A DNA stretch of 8,901 nt from JALUUH01 sp964636675 (GCA_964636675.1 CAZWUO010000161.1:1-8901), one strand, 5' to 3'. Counted from the first letter of the stretch, positions 1 to 7,175 are shown. A program made the numbers and translations. Notes: generated from the sequence alone by a model not told the origin.

Positions 1-1438
1 TGGCGGTGGGCAATGCATTATCGACTTGCACATTTACCGAGGTCGCGGGCAGTGCACTATCCACGGTGCCATCGTTTAAGGTAAATCGCACTTGTATATC
101 GGTTTGATCAACGCCTGCAAGTCCGCTGACATCGACGTGTTGGGTATTAAAGGTAAGATTGTACGCAGTGGCAGCGGCAAAGGTGGTGGCCGAAGTCCAT
201 GGAGCACCCGGTGCGGAAAGTGATGCTGATGTATCGCCATTGGTCGGTGCATTCCAGGTCGAGCCGCCATCGACGCTATAGCCAAATGTGTTTAACGTAA
301 TTGGGTCAGATTCTGGGTCTCTGGCTTTCCACGTAATGGTTAATACGCCCGAGCCATCGGTGGCTTGGCTGATTTGCGCCGCCGGGATCACGTTGTCTGC
401 GGTAAACCCACCGACCGGGGCGGCATTAGCAGCACTTCCTCTATAAGTTGCGACCCCAGCTACCCAGTATTCCGCGGGGAACATGCTGCCACCCATGGAT
501 TGAGTACCGGTGGCGGAAACAATTCTATAGGCTGAATTAAGAGTGTAGTTTGCTACGCCAAAGCCGGAAATACCGAAACGATTGAGCGCTGTATAAGCGG
601 GGTCTGTGGTGAATATTTGAGAAACCGAACCACTCACCGCCACCGCACCAATAACGAGTTCGTCTGCCTGGTTTGTTATTGCAGTAGTGCCCGAGTTCGG
701 TGTCATGGTTTGTGAGATATTAGAGTTGGTCGATGTTCTATCTAATGCAGAGACGCTATTGATACCTGAAAACTCATGCACTGTAGCAACTCGACTCTGA
801 AGGTTATCACCAAAATTAATCGTGATGGTATCGGCAGTGGTCAGTGCGGTTGTATTGTGTGCCGCGCAAATGGTGAGTCGGACGAAGCCGCTTGGGTCTA
901 TATCGGTCGCATCGGTTGTATAGGTATTGCCCTTAGAGTCGCTACAAGTAGCGGTTAAAACCCCGCTGATGCTCGAACCAGCTGTGATGATAACTGAATT
1001 ACCGGCTGTCGTATTGGCAGTGATCGAAAGTGTGAGCGTAGTTCCAAAAAAAGGGGATGCACTTTGTGCGATATTTTTCACATAGCTTATCGCTGCTTCA
1101 GCGGTATCCAGTTTTAACGCGTTTAGAATAACAGATTGCTGCCACGACTGAGGGAAGAGTGAAACAAACCCAGGTAGTAGGAAAAATGCCATTGAAAAGC
1201 TGGTTAAGCGCAGTAGTTTGCACAGCTTATGCTGCAGACTTTTTTCATGGATAAAGACTGCGTTATGGTTGGTTTTGGTATTTGCGGTATTCGATAACCC
1301 GTTAAGCGTTACATGTGAACGTTTGTTAACTCGCAGAGACGTAGTAAAGCAAAATCCACAGGTCGCGAGCAATTGTTGCCACAAATGCACACAGCTTCTG
1401 CTGCAATGTTTATGATCTCGAATACAGCTCAACTTCAT
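1..1438 (-). CDS. Large secreted Ig-like/beta-sandwich protein, N-terminal part (cut by left edge)
   Basis: An uninterrupted minus-strand frame runs from an in-frame stop near 1558 to the left edge, so the C-terminus lies outside the window. From the ATG at 1438 about 479 residues are visible. A hydrophobic segment at about residues 83-95 (MAFFLLPGFVSLF) looks like the core of a late signal peptide. Residues about 110-300 are rich in Thr, Ser, Gly and Val with short beta-strand patterns (GNTYTTDATDIDP, VATVHEFSG), as in a secreted beta-sandwich domain. Residues about 345-475 look like a cadherin/Ig-like repeat of large bacterial surface proteins (DGSGVLTITWKARDPESDP, then GYSVDGGSTW, ending VNVQVDNALPTA). 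The next repeat probably starts at the edge. The start is uncertain: a weak AAGG lies 13 bases before 1438, and the ATG at 1192 is the alternative but has no ribosome binding site. The exact function is unknown; an adhesin or matrix protein is likely. It is divergent from the signalling block at 2158. Confidence 0.72.
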   Translation of the reverse strand, partial: MKLSCIRDHKHCSRSCVHLWQQLLATCGFCFTTSLRVNKRSHVTLNGLSNTANTKTNHNAVFIHEKSLQHKLCKLLRLTSFSMAFFLLPGFVSLFPQSWQQSVILNALKLDTAEAAISYVKNIAQSASPFFGTTLTLSITANTTAGNSVIITAGSSISGVLTATCSDSKGNTYTTDATDIDPSGFVRLTICAAHNTTALTTADTITINFGDNLQSRVATVHEFSGINSVSALDRTSTNSNISQTMTPNSGTTAITNQADELVIGAVAVSGSVSQIFTTDPAYTALNRFGISGFGVANYTLNSAYRIVSATGTQSMGGSMFPAEYWVAGVATYRGSAANAAPVGGFTADNVIPAAQISQATDGSGVLTITWKARDPESDPITLNTFGYSVDGGSTWNAPTNGDTSASLSAPGAPWTSATTFAAATAYNLTFNTQHVDVSGLAGVDQTDIQVRFTLNDGTVDSALPATSVNVQVDNALPTA

Positions 1439-1597
1439 TCGAATTTCGTTACCTTTTTTGCTTCGATATTTTTGGCCCGAGTGTAAATTTGTCTTATTAT
1501 TCAGCGTATTTACAGCTCCAGCTTTTGAATTTATCGTCCAGCGAAGCCAGGGTTTGATTTAGCAATAAAGGACTTATCTAACTTCGGTACGAAAAAC

Positions 1598-1618
1598 TGA
1601 GACTTGGGTCTCATTTTT
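1598..1618. terminator. Bidirectional rho-independent terminator-like hairpin
   Basis: A perfect 6-bp stem, TGAGAC (1598-1603) and GTCTCA (1608-1613), closes a TTGG tetraloop. It is followed by five T (1614-1618) and preceded by five A (1592-1596), so it could work on both strands. After one mismatch the A and T tracts extend the stem. It lies between divergent genes, where no annotated gene ends. It may mark the end of a short unannotated transcript, or be a remnant. Confidence 0.5.
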
Positions 1619-1911
1619 ACGCCGGTTAGAACTCATGCGAATTGCTAAGTAATGATTTGATTGACGTGAATATGTGACCTAGCTCGCATTTTGCCGATTT
1701 AGTCGGGATATGCTGAATGCTGAGTATGTTTAGTACGTTGAGAATATAGGGATAAGGGAATGTATGTTATTGAAATAAAATGTATTTTCTCAATTGTTTT
1801 TTAGCACCTTGCACGCTATTCAAGATTAACCCGATAAATAACGCTTGCGCTTTTAGTTTTGTGAGGCAAGTCGCACATTTTTGTATTATCTTTGCTCTGT
1901 GTCGCTATATT

Positions 1912-1984
1912 ATCAAAACGTTACTTACGTTCTGGAATTAAACCTAGATTCCGCAGTTAACCGCTATGAGGCATCGTTAAGTAG
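1912..1984 (-). repeat. Diverged intergenic repeat, copy 1
   Basis: Read on the minus strand, the core TTAACTGCGGAATCTA (1960 down to 1945) matches 15 of 16 bases of the core at 6707-6722 on the plus strand. Weaker similarity extends both ways. Upstream, CTACTTAAC pairs with CTATTTAGC in the other copy. Downstream, GTAACGTTTTGAT pairs with GTAACATTCTGAT after a gap of about 5 bases. The two copies face outward from the 2158-6537 gene block. Class unknown. Confidence 0.5.
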
Positions 1985-2157
1985 ATTGAGGGGGGTTATT
2001 CGAGATGCGACGTAAGCATTTTTTCATCACTCAACTCTTTCATTTCTCTGCATATTACAAAAAAATTAAAAGCTGACCGATATATTAAAAAGGGGTATTC
2101 CCTGAGGTATGTTGGGTTTGTCTGAGTTATAAAAATATAGGCTAAGCTACTGTTTTT

Positions 2158-3513
2158 ATGAGTGTAATAGTGCAAGATCGGAGTTTTAGATATGCTGTTG
2201 GCTGGTTGGTTGAAGCGGCTACCGTATTGTTGCTTGTCTTGGTGTTTTTTATGCTCATCCTTGCTGTGGTGCAAACACTGTTTCCCGCAGGCCCCACCTT
2301 GGCTTCATTGCTCAGAAGTTCTAATCCTTTTGATTTAATGTCCAGTCCGTTTTCTGATCGTGATGGTTTGACAGATGCAGGCACCATCGGCAACGAAAGT
2401 GCGGCGATATTAGTTGAGACACGGCGCACGGTATATCACAAACCCGCTGGTGCGGTTGCGTGGACTCCTGCTAGTCAGGGGCTTGATCTGAATAACCGGG
2501 ATTCGGTACAAACCTTAAGTCGCTCTGGTGCCGTTATCCGATTTTTTAATGATGATGTGCTGACGCTGGGTGAAAATACATTGGTCATCATTAACCAAGT
2601 TCAAGACGACATGTTTTCGAATAAAAAACGCTCGGTGCTTACCTTGGTTGATGGTGAGCTTTGGGGGCGCGTAACACCGACTCGAAAAACCAGTGCGGGC
2701 GCATCAAGCTATGAGATCGCGATTAACGGCAGTGTGGCAAAAATTAAATTAGATGATAAAAAGGGTGGCAAGCCTGAGTTTAAAATTGTGGTTGATCCCA
2801 AGACCAAAATTGCTGCGTTAACAATGTATAAAGGAGAGGCAGAGATCGCGACCGAAGGTCTAATCCAATTGATCCAAAGTAGGGAGTCTGTGCAATTGGA
2901 GATAGATAAGCCAACACCCATACCGCAACCGATACCTGATCCCCCGGTGTTGATTCAGCCCAAACATGGATTTGAAGCGATTTATAGAGATTTGCCACCC
3001 CGAATAAATTTTGAATGGCAGGAGGCAACAGCAGCGCGGGCCTACCATTTTATGTTAGCGCGAGATAATGTGTTTTTAGATGTGGTAGATCAAGCAACGG
3101 TGGAGCTACCTTATTTTACCCATGGCAACCTAAAGGAAGGTGAATATTATTGGAAGGTGAGCACGATAAACATTGGTGGAGAAGGAGAGTTTAGCGAAAT
3201 TATGCACTTGAAGGTAATACGTGATGACCTGCCACCACGATTAAAAGTACGATTTCCTCCAAAAACCCTAACGATTAGTCGTTATAACATTACAGGTGAG
3301 ACTGAACCCGGTGCTAAGGTACTGATCGATGGACAGGAAGTCGAAGTGAATGCGAATGGGCAATTTTCCTTCGACTTTCAGCTGCGTAGTGGGAGTAATG
3401 TCATCGTTGTAGAAGCGATTGATACACAAGGCAATATTGCCTATGAAACCGCTCGTATTTATGGAAAATTTAGTGAAAATGGCGAAGAGTCTGCGTTTTC
3501 CCCTACGATTTAA
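2158..3513 (+). CDS. Membrane-anchored FecR-domain protein with Fn3-like and Ig-like modules
   Basis: 451 residues. The N-terminus is short and cytoplasmic, followed by one strong transmembrane helix at about residues 18-40 (VLLLVLVFFMLILAVV), which leaves the rest in the periplasm. Residues about 86-245 resemble a FecR domain: a sensor/adhesin-type beta fold with GAVIRFFNDDVLTLGENT, VDGELWGRV and a late ALTMYKGEAEI strand. A Pro-rich linker (about 249-263, KPTPIPQPIPDPP) leads to an Fn3-like module at about 262-354 (FEWQEATAARAYHF, EGEYYWKVSTIN). The last module, about 355-439, resembles the glucodextranase-B/bacterial Ig-like family (ITGETEPGAKVLIDGQ, GSNVIVVEAIDTQGN). FecR proteins classically relay signals to ECF sigma factors; none is encoded here. 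Instead the gene overlaps a histidine kinase gene, which suggests an envelope scaffold or co-sensor for it (inference). No good Shine-Dalgarno precedes the ATG, so the start is moderately certain. Confidence 0.82.
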   Translation: MSVIVQDRSFRYAVGWLVEAATVLLLVLVFFMLILAVVQTLFPAGPTLASLLRSSNPFDLMSSPFSDRDGLTDAGTIGNESAAILVETRRTVYHKPAGAVAWTPASQGLDLNNRDSVQTLSRSGAVIRFFNDDVLTLGENTLVIINQVQDDMFSNKKRSVLTLVDGELWGRVTPTRKTSAGASSYEIAINGSVAKIKLDDKKGGKPEFKIVVDPKTKIAALTMYKGEAEIATEGLIQLIQSRESVQLEIDKPTPIPQPIPDPPVLIQPKHGFEAIYRDLPPRINFEWQEATAARAYHFMLARDNVFLDVVDQATVELPYFTHGNLKEGEYYWKVSTINIGGEGEFSEIMHLKVIRDDLPPRLKVRFPPKTLTISRYNITGETEPGAKVLIDGQEVEVNANGQFSFDFQLRSGSNVIVVEAIDTQGNIAYETARIYGKFSENGEESAFSPTI

Positions 3514-5494
3514 GATGTTAATTGGTTTGCTACTGGTGGTAACCATCGTAGTCGGGGTTATCACTGTGAGTATGGCAAAGCTATTTCATACGGATAAAAC
3601 CACTTACATTTACGATTTAACATCGGTTATCGCGCTCAATTTAGCGCAAGAAACAGAATCACTGATGCAAAGTTACCTTGAACGAATCCAGGTTTTCACG
3701 CGTATCATTGTGAATAAAGATTTATCGCGTAAGAATCAAGCCAATTTAATCCGCCAATTGTTTATCGACTTTTCTGATCTTGTTGCGATTACGATCATTA
3801 CGGATAAACATGATCCCGTGACGGTTTATGATAACAAGATTCTCAAAGAAGCCGGACTCAGTTCTCAGCAGTTAAAAAACTATCGGCGCGATAATCCTCT
3901 TCCAATGGTGAGTATTTCAGAGGGTAAGATATTCGTCGAAAATTCTACTTTAGCCGAATCGATGCCGATGTTTACGATAGCGTTTGCGCAAATGGACGAA
4001 GAAGGAATAATTTACACCGTATCGGGCGTTATCCAACTCAATAAATTATTAAATTTAACGGGACGTTCGCAGGTGTTTGAAACCTTTCTAATGGTGGATG
4101 TCGGTGATGTTTTATTAAGTCACGGCAATGTTGATGCTGTCGCTAAGCGCAAGTCTATGGACTGGTTGCCTGATATTAAGCCATTGTTGAATGCGCAAAG
4201 TTTGGGCGTGAGCATGGCTTATAAACGTCAGGGAATCGAGCTAGTCGGAGGTTTCGCCAGTTTAAAACACTTTGGTTTGATTGCAGCGGCGCAAATACCG
4301 ACGACGGCGGCTTATCTTACAGCACGTGAATTGCTTTATACCTTGACCGGCGTAGCGTTTGCCTTGTTGATTATTTCGGCTATTCTCGGGCTTATGTGGT
4401 CGCGACGTATGACCCGTCCGTTAGAGAAGCTCTCATTGGCGACCCAGGTTGTTGCCGAGGGGAATTATGATATTCATCTACCCGCTGACTCACGTGACGA
4501 AATTGGTGATCTTGCAACTTCTTTTAACACCATGGCTGCTGGATTGAGTGAGCGTGAAAAAGAACTCGCCCAAGCGCAGACAGCACTCGTGCAGTCTGAA
4601 AAAATGTCGGCGTTTGGTCAGCTTGGAGCCGGTATCGCGCATGAAATTAAAAATCCGCTAACCGGTATTTTGGGATATGCGCAGCTGTCAATGCGCAAAC
4701 TTGATGAAGACCATCCGATTGTTAGAAACCTCAAGCGAATTGAGAAAGAAACCAAAAGGTGTAAAGAAATTATAGACAACCTAATGCGCTTTGCGCGGCA
4801 AGAAACCTTAGAGTACGAGGCGACCGACGTTAACGAGGTGGTAGAAAATGCAGCGCAAATTGTCGATCACCAATTGTCGGTAAACCAAGTTAAACTCGAG
4901 AAGAATTTAGCACCTGATTTACCGCAAATTGAAGGTAACAGCAATCAACTACAACAAACCATAATGAACTTCATGATTAACGCGCAACAAGCCATGGATG
5001 GAGAGCCCGGTATAGTAAGCGCTTCGACCTATCAACAAGGGGACGATAAAATTGTCATTGAAATTTCAGATAACGGGCCAGGGATTCCGAAAGATATTCA
5101 ATCAAAAATATTTGAACCATTTTTTACTACCAAAGAAGCAGGCAAGGGCACTGGTCTGGGTTTGTCGGTAACCTTTGGCATTATTCGCGATCATCATGGT
5201 GAGATACAGCTGGAAAGTGAACCCGGCGAAGGGGCGACGTTCAGAATAGTATTGCCTAAGTTGGCATACGGTGACAAGCCGAATCAAAACCCCGAGCAAA
5301 CCACTGTACGCAATGCCAACGAGCAAGAAAAAACTTCCCGGCAAGCCAGTGGTAAGACAGAGTCTGCGTCCAATGATGGTTTACCGTCAAATAGCGATAT
5401 TTCTGAAGCACAGGAAAAAGATAAAAATTCTTCAAGCTTAGATAATTCGAATAAAGAAGAAACAACAAAAAAGCAGATATTTCGCAGTAGATAA
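3479..5494 (+). CDS. Periplasmic-sensor (Cache-like) HAMP histidine kinase
   Basis: Membrane-bound sensor kinase, 671 residues from the ATG at 3479. TM1 is at about 14-33 and TM2 at about 285-307, enclosing a periplasmic region of about 250 residues whose layout fits a double-Cache sensor. A HAMP domain follows (about 308-361, with RPLEKLSLATQVVAEGNYD), then the H-box with phospho-acceptor His388 (GIAHEIKNPLTGILGYAQL). The HATPase domain has N-box Asn497/Asn501, D-box Asp531 (ISDNGPGIP), an F-box (FEPFFTTK) and a G2 box at 555 (GKGTGLGLSV). All catalytic motifs are intact. After about residue 595 comes a tail of about 75 residues rich in Ser, Asn, Gln, Glu and Lys, probably disordered and unusual for this family. 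The frame stays open upstream to a TTG at 3419, with ATGs at 3443 and 3461. I prefer 3479 because MAKSLRFPLRFKMLIG is a typical kinase N-terminus. Any of these starts overlaps the FecR-domain gene, by 35-95 bases. The likely partner is the REC-GGDEF protein downstream. Confidence 0.9.
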   Translation: MAKSLRFPLRFKMLIGLLLVVTIVVGVITVSMAKLFHTDKTTYIYDLTSVIALNLAQETESLMQSYLERIQVFTRIIVNKDLSRKNQANLIRQLFIDFSDLVAITIITDKHDPVTVYDNKILKEAGLSSQQLKNYRRDNPLPMVSISEGKIFVENSTLAESMPMFTIAFAQMDEEGIIYTVSGVIQLNKLLNLTGRSQVFETFLMVDVGDVLLSHGNVDAVAKRKSMDWLPDIKPLLNAQSLGVSMAYKRQGIELVGGFASLKHFGLIAAAQIPTTAAYLTARELLYTLTGVAFALLIISAILGLMWSRRMTRPLEKLSLATQVVAEGNYDIHLPADSRDEIGDLATSFNTMAAGLSEREKELAQAQTALVQSEKMSAFGQLGAGIAHEIKNPLTGILGYAQLSMRKLDEDHPIVRNLKRIEKETKRCKEIIDNLMRFARQETLEYEATDVNEVVENAAQIVDHQLSVNQVKLEKNLAPDLPQIEGNSNQLQQTIMNFMINAQQAMDGEPGIVSASTYQQGDDKIVIEISDNGPGIPKDIQSKIFEPFFTTKEAGKGTGLGLSVTFGIIRDHHGEIQLESEPGEGATFRIVLPKLAYGDKPNQNPEQTTVRNANEQEKTSRQASGKTESASNDGLPSNSDISEAQEKDKNSSSLDNSNKEETTKKQIFRSR

Positions 5495-5553
5495 TACACT
5501 CGCTACGGGTATGTATTAGCAGCTAAATTGAATGGGTATGCATAAAGTATAAA

Positions 5554-5560
5554 AAGGAGG
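5554..5560 (+). promoter_or_regulatory. Strong Shine-Dalgarno for the REC-GGDEF gene
   Basis: AAGGAGG ends 5 bases before the ATG at 5566. This fixes the start and predicts efficient translation independent of the kinase gene, whose stop lies 71 bases upstream. The other two genes of the block have no comparable site, so cyclase may be made in excess over kinase (inference). Confidence 0.8.
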
Positions 5561-5565
5561 GGTCA

Positions 5566-6537
5566 ATGAAAAATGAAATAAAATTAAAACTAATGGTTGT
5601 CGATGATGAAGAGAGTATTCGCGATATTCTCTCTGATATATTGATGGACGAGGGTTATGATGTATTGGAAGCAGAAGATGGCCAGGTTGCCATGAAACTA
5701 TTTGCGGAACATGATGTGGCCATTGTGTTGACGGATATTCGCATGCCGGGGATGTCGGGTTTAGAATTGTTAGAGATGGTCAAATCTCAGTCTCCTGAAA
5801 CCGAAGTCATTATTATGACCAGTCATGCGTCTTTTGATACGGCGTTAGCCGCAATGCGCAATGGTGCTTATGATTACCTGGTTAAACCGTTTGAAGATAT
5901 CGATATTATTCCTCCGGTTATTCATCGTGCGGCTACCACCATACGCCTGACCCTAGAAAATCAGAGTTTGATAAAAAAATTAAAAGAGAATAACGAAGAA
6001 CTTGAATTGGCCAATGAATCGCTAAAAGAGCTGGCGATTAAAGATGGTCTTACGGGTTTATACAATATTCGTTATTTTCATGAAATGATAGATATCGGAA
6101 TTGCAAATGCGATGAGACACCAAGATAAATGTGCGCTTATATTTACCGATGTTGATTTTTTTAAAAAATATAATGATACTTATGGACACCCCGCAGGAGA
6201 TGAAGTATTAGTTGGCTTAGCCGAGGTATTAAAATCAAGTGTCAGGGCGAATGATCTTCTTGCGCGATATGGCGGTGAAGAGTTTATTATTTTGCTACCC
6301 TCTACGGATAAAGAAGGTGCTGCATACGTCGCAGAAAAAATGCGCTCAAATGTTGCAGCAACAGCCATTGGGCCAGAACACGCAGCGCGAGAAAATCCGG
6401 TTAGAATTAGCGTGGGGGTAGCGTGTTACCCAGAAGATGCAAGCGATGTAGCGGCGTTGATAAAAGTTGCCGATAATCGTTTATACCTTGCTAAAGATGC
6501 CGGGCGTAACCAGGTTTGTATAGCAGATAAATTGTAG
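5566..6537 (+). CDS. Response regulator diguanylate cyclase (REC-GGDEF)
   Basis: 323 residues, cytoplasmic. It makes cyclic di-GMP from two GTP, with activity expected to rise on phosphorylation of the receiver. The REC domain, about 8-125, has the acidic pair Asp13/Asp14, phospho-acceptor Asp57 (LTDIRMPG), Thr85 and Lys107 (LVKPF). A coiled-coil-like linker (about 128-157, LIKKLKENNEELELANESL) would transmit dimerisation. The GGDEF domain, about 158-320, begins KDGLTGLYN. It has metal-binding Asp195 (FTDVDFFKKYND), the active-site signature GGEEF at 236-240, and an intact inhibitory I-site R-A-N-D (227-230) exactly five residues before it, which predicts feedback inhibition by c-di-GMP. The overall architecture resembles PleD/WspR-type regulators with a single receiver. 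Its position after the kinase makes that kinase the likely phosphodonor (inference from order). There is no sign of damage. Confidence 0.94.
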   Translation: MKNEIKLKLMVVDDEESIRDILSDILMDEGYDVLEAEDGQVAMKLFAEHDVAIVLTDIRMPGMSGLELLEMVKSQSPETEVIIMTSHASFDTALAAMRNGAYDYLVKPFEDIDIIPPVIHRAATTIRLTLENQSLIKKLKENNEELELANESLKELAIKDGLTGLYNIRYFHEMIDIGIANAMRHQDKCALIFTDVDFFKKYNDTYGHPAGDEVLVGLAEVLKSSVRANDLLARYGGEEFIILLPSTDKEGAAYVAEKMRSNVAATAIGPEHAARENPVRISVGVACYPEDASDVAALIKVADNRLYLAKDAGRNQVCIADKL

Positions 6538-6848
6538 TCGCCCGGATTGCCTATAAGATGTTGGCTGTATTACATTTTCAAATGTCTATTTCGATGCGAA
6601 ATCTTGCGTAGGTCGTTTTTCCATCCGTTTTATCCTCAGGCAGCGCGCTAAATTTTGAATACTGGTGGTTACCGCCGCTATTTAGCAAGTGGCTTAGACG
6701 CGGCGTTTAACTGCGGATTCTAAATTCAAAATATTGAGCAAGCGAATGTAACATTCTGATCACGCGTCAGTCCCCATCTAATGATTAGGACTACCCTTGA
6801 AACCCATCGAATCAGGTGAAATTGGGCTAAGGGAAAGAGCTCATATAG
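6538..6848. other. Non-coding stretch after the signalling block
   Basis: About 310 bases without a plausible gene in any frame. Two small adjacent hairpins occur at 6572-6585 (ACATTT/AAATGT) and 6588-6602 (ATTTCG/CGAAAT). Neither has a T-run, so no clear terminator for the cyclase gene is seen. A further inverted repeat, CCGGGCG/CGCCCGG (6500-6506 with 6539-6545), spans the stop codon. Copy 2 of the diverged repeat is at 6678-6760. A loose inverted repeat (CCCTT 6794-6798 with AAGGG 6829-6833, and CCCA 6803-6806 with TGGG 6823-6826) lies just before the tetR remnant. No trace of a TetR helix-turn-helix was recognised here. Confidence 0.6.
6673..6760 (+). repeat. Diverged intergenic repeat, copy 2, with hairpin
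   Basis: The core TTAACTGCGGATTCTA (6707-6722) is a 15/16 match to copy 1 on the opposite strand at 1945-1960. Similarity continues weakly from 6678 to 6760. At the left end CGCCGC (6673-6678) can pair with GCGGCG (6700-6705) around a loop of about 21 bases, so the element may fold as a structured unit. Function and class unknown. Confidence 0.5.
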
Positions 6849-6851
6849 TGC

Positions 6852-7148
6852 TTGACGTGCTGGGACAAGATTAAAAATCATGGGTGTCCGGTTGGCAGCT
6901 TATGTACCGAGCTTGCCAAATTAAGGCATGCATCAAAAAAAGAGGCGAATAAGGTTTTTACATTATTTCGAGTCTGGTTAAGAAAACAATTTACACTTCT
7001 TGGTCGTAAAGAAGATGCTGATGAACTTGCCATGCATGTTCTGGTTTGGAGCCAGGGTGTGGCGACTTTGGCGAGTGCATTTCAGGATAAAAAATTTGTC
7101 AGGCAGGAAATCAATAAGATGTATGACTGGTTAAGTTATTATACCTAA
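6852..7148 (+). pseudogene. TetR-family regulator remnant (C-terminal ligand-binding half only)
   Basis: The frame carries only about 98 residues, and an in-frame TAG at 6846 blocks extension upstream. The segment beginning GCPVGSLCTELAKL, then FRVWLRKQFTLLG, ELAMHVLVWSQGVATLASAF and the final KMYDWL, is characteristic of the C-terminal domain of YxaF/LmrA-type TetR regulators (normally about 190 residues). The helix-turn-helix half, roughly the first 90-100 residues, is missing, and nothing like it was recognised upstream in other frames. There is no clear Shine-Dalgarno before the TTG at 6852. It is probably a pseudogene left by a deletion or rearrangement whose breakpoint lies near 6848. 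It could also be a small HTH-less protein, which I think less likely. The C-terminus looks complete and is followed closely by the yciI-like gene, as in tetR-yciI pairs. Confidence 0.72.
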
Positions 7149-7175
7149 GAATTGCATAACAAACAGGAGAAAGAG

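Larger units (their letters stand above)
1439..2157. other. Long gene-free divergent intergenic region
   Basis: About 720 bases separate the divergently oriented genes starting at 1438 (minus) and 2158 (plus). I see no frame with a convincing protein on either strand. The stretch is AT-rich and must hold the promoters of both flanking genes, but I could not pick a well-spaced -35/-10 pair for either. It contains a terminator-like hairpin at 1598-1618, a copy of a diverged repeat at 1912-1984, and a G-run at about 1989-1995. The gene at 2158 has no clear Shine-Dalgarno sequence. Confidence 0.7.

Noticed and set aside
76..285. Minus-strand frame starting MAIASMAARPG
   Set aside because: It is out of frame with the Ig-like domain read through the same bases, which gives sensible beta-sandwich sequence.
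776..1415. Short plus-strand open frames at 776-958 and 1218-1415
   Set aside because: They are antisense to the long minus-strand frame of the secreted protein, whose repeat-domain character is clear; no domain or start signal was seen.
2112..2140. Sigma-70 promoter (TTGGGT with TATAAA or AAATAT) before the FecR-domain gene
   Set aside because: The spacings are about 10 and 14 bases, too short for a credible promoter.
1996..2274. Minus-strand 92-residue open frame overlapping the start of the FecR-domain gene
   Set aside because: About half lies antisense to the real gene and the rest in the AT-rich intergenic region. The composition looks like random translation of AT-rich DNA, with no recognisable motif.
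6588..6602. Terminator for the cyclase gene at the ATTTCG/CGAAAT hairpin
   Set aside because: The stem is short and not followed by a T-run; recorded only as a small hairpin.
6673..6722. Integron attC-like site (GCGGCGTTTAAC with upstream pairing arm)
   Set aside because: The right-hand core deviates from GTTRRRY, the left-hand partner lacks a proper RYYYAAC, the unit is short, and no integrase or cassette array is visible.
6852..6880. Promoter starting with TTGACG before the tetR remnant
   Set aside because: The -35 match is good, but no acceptable -10 is found at 16-18 bases spacing.
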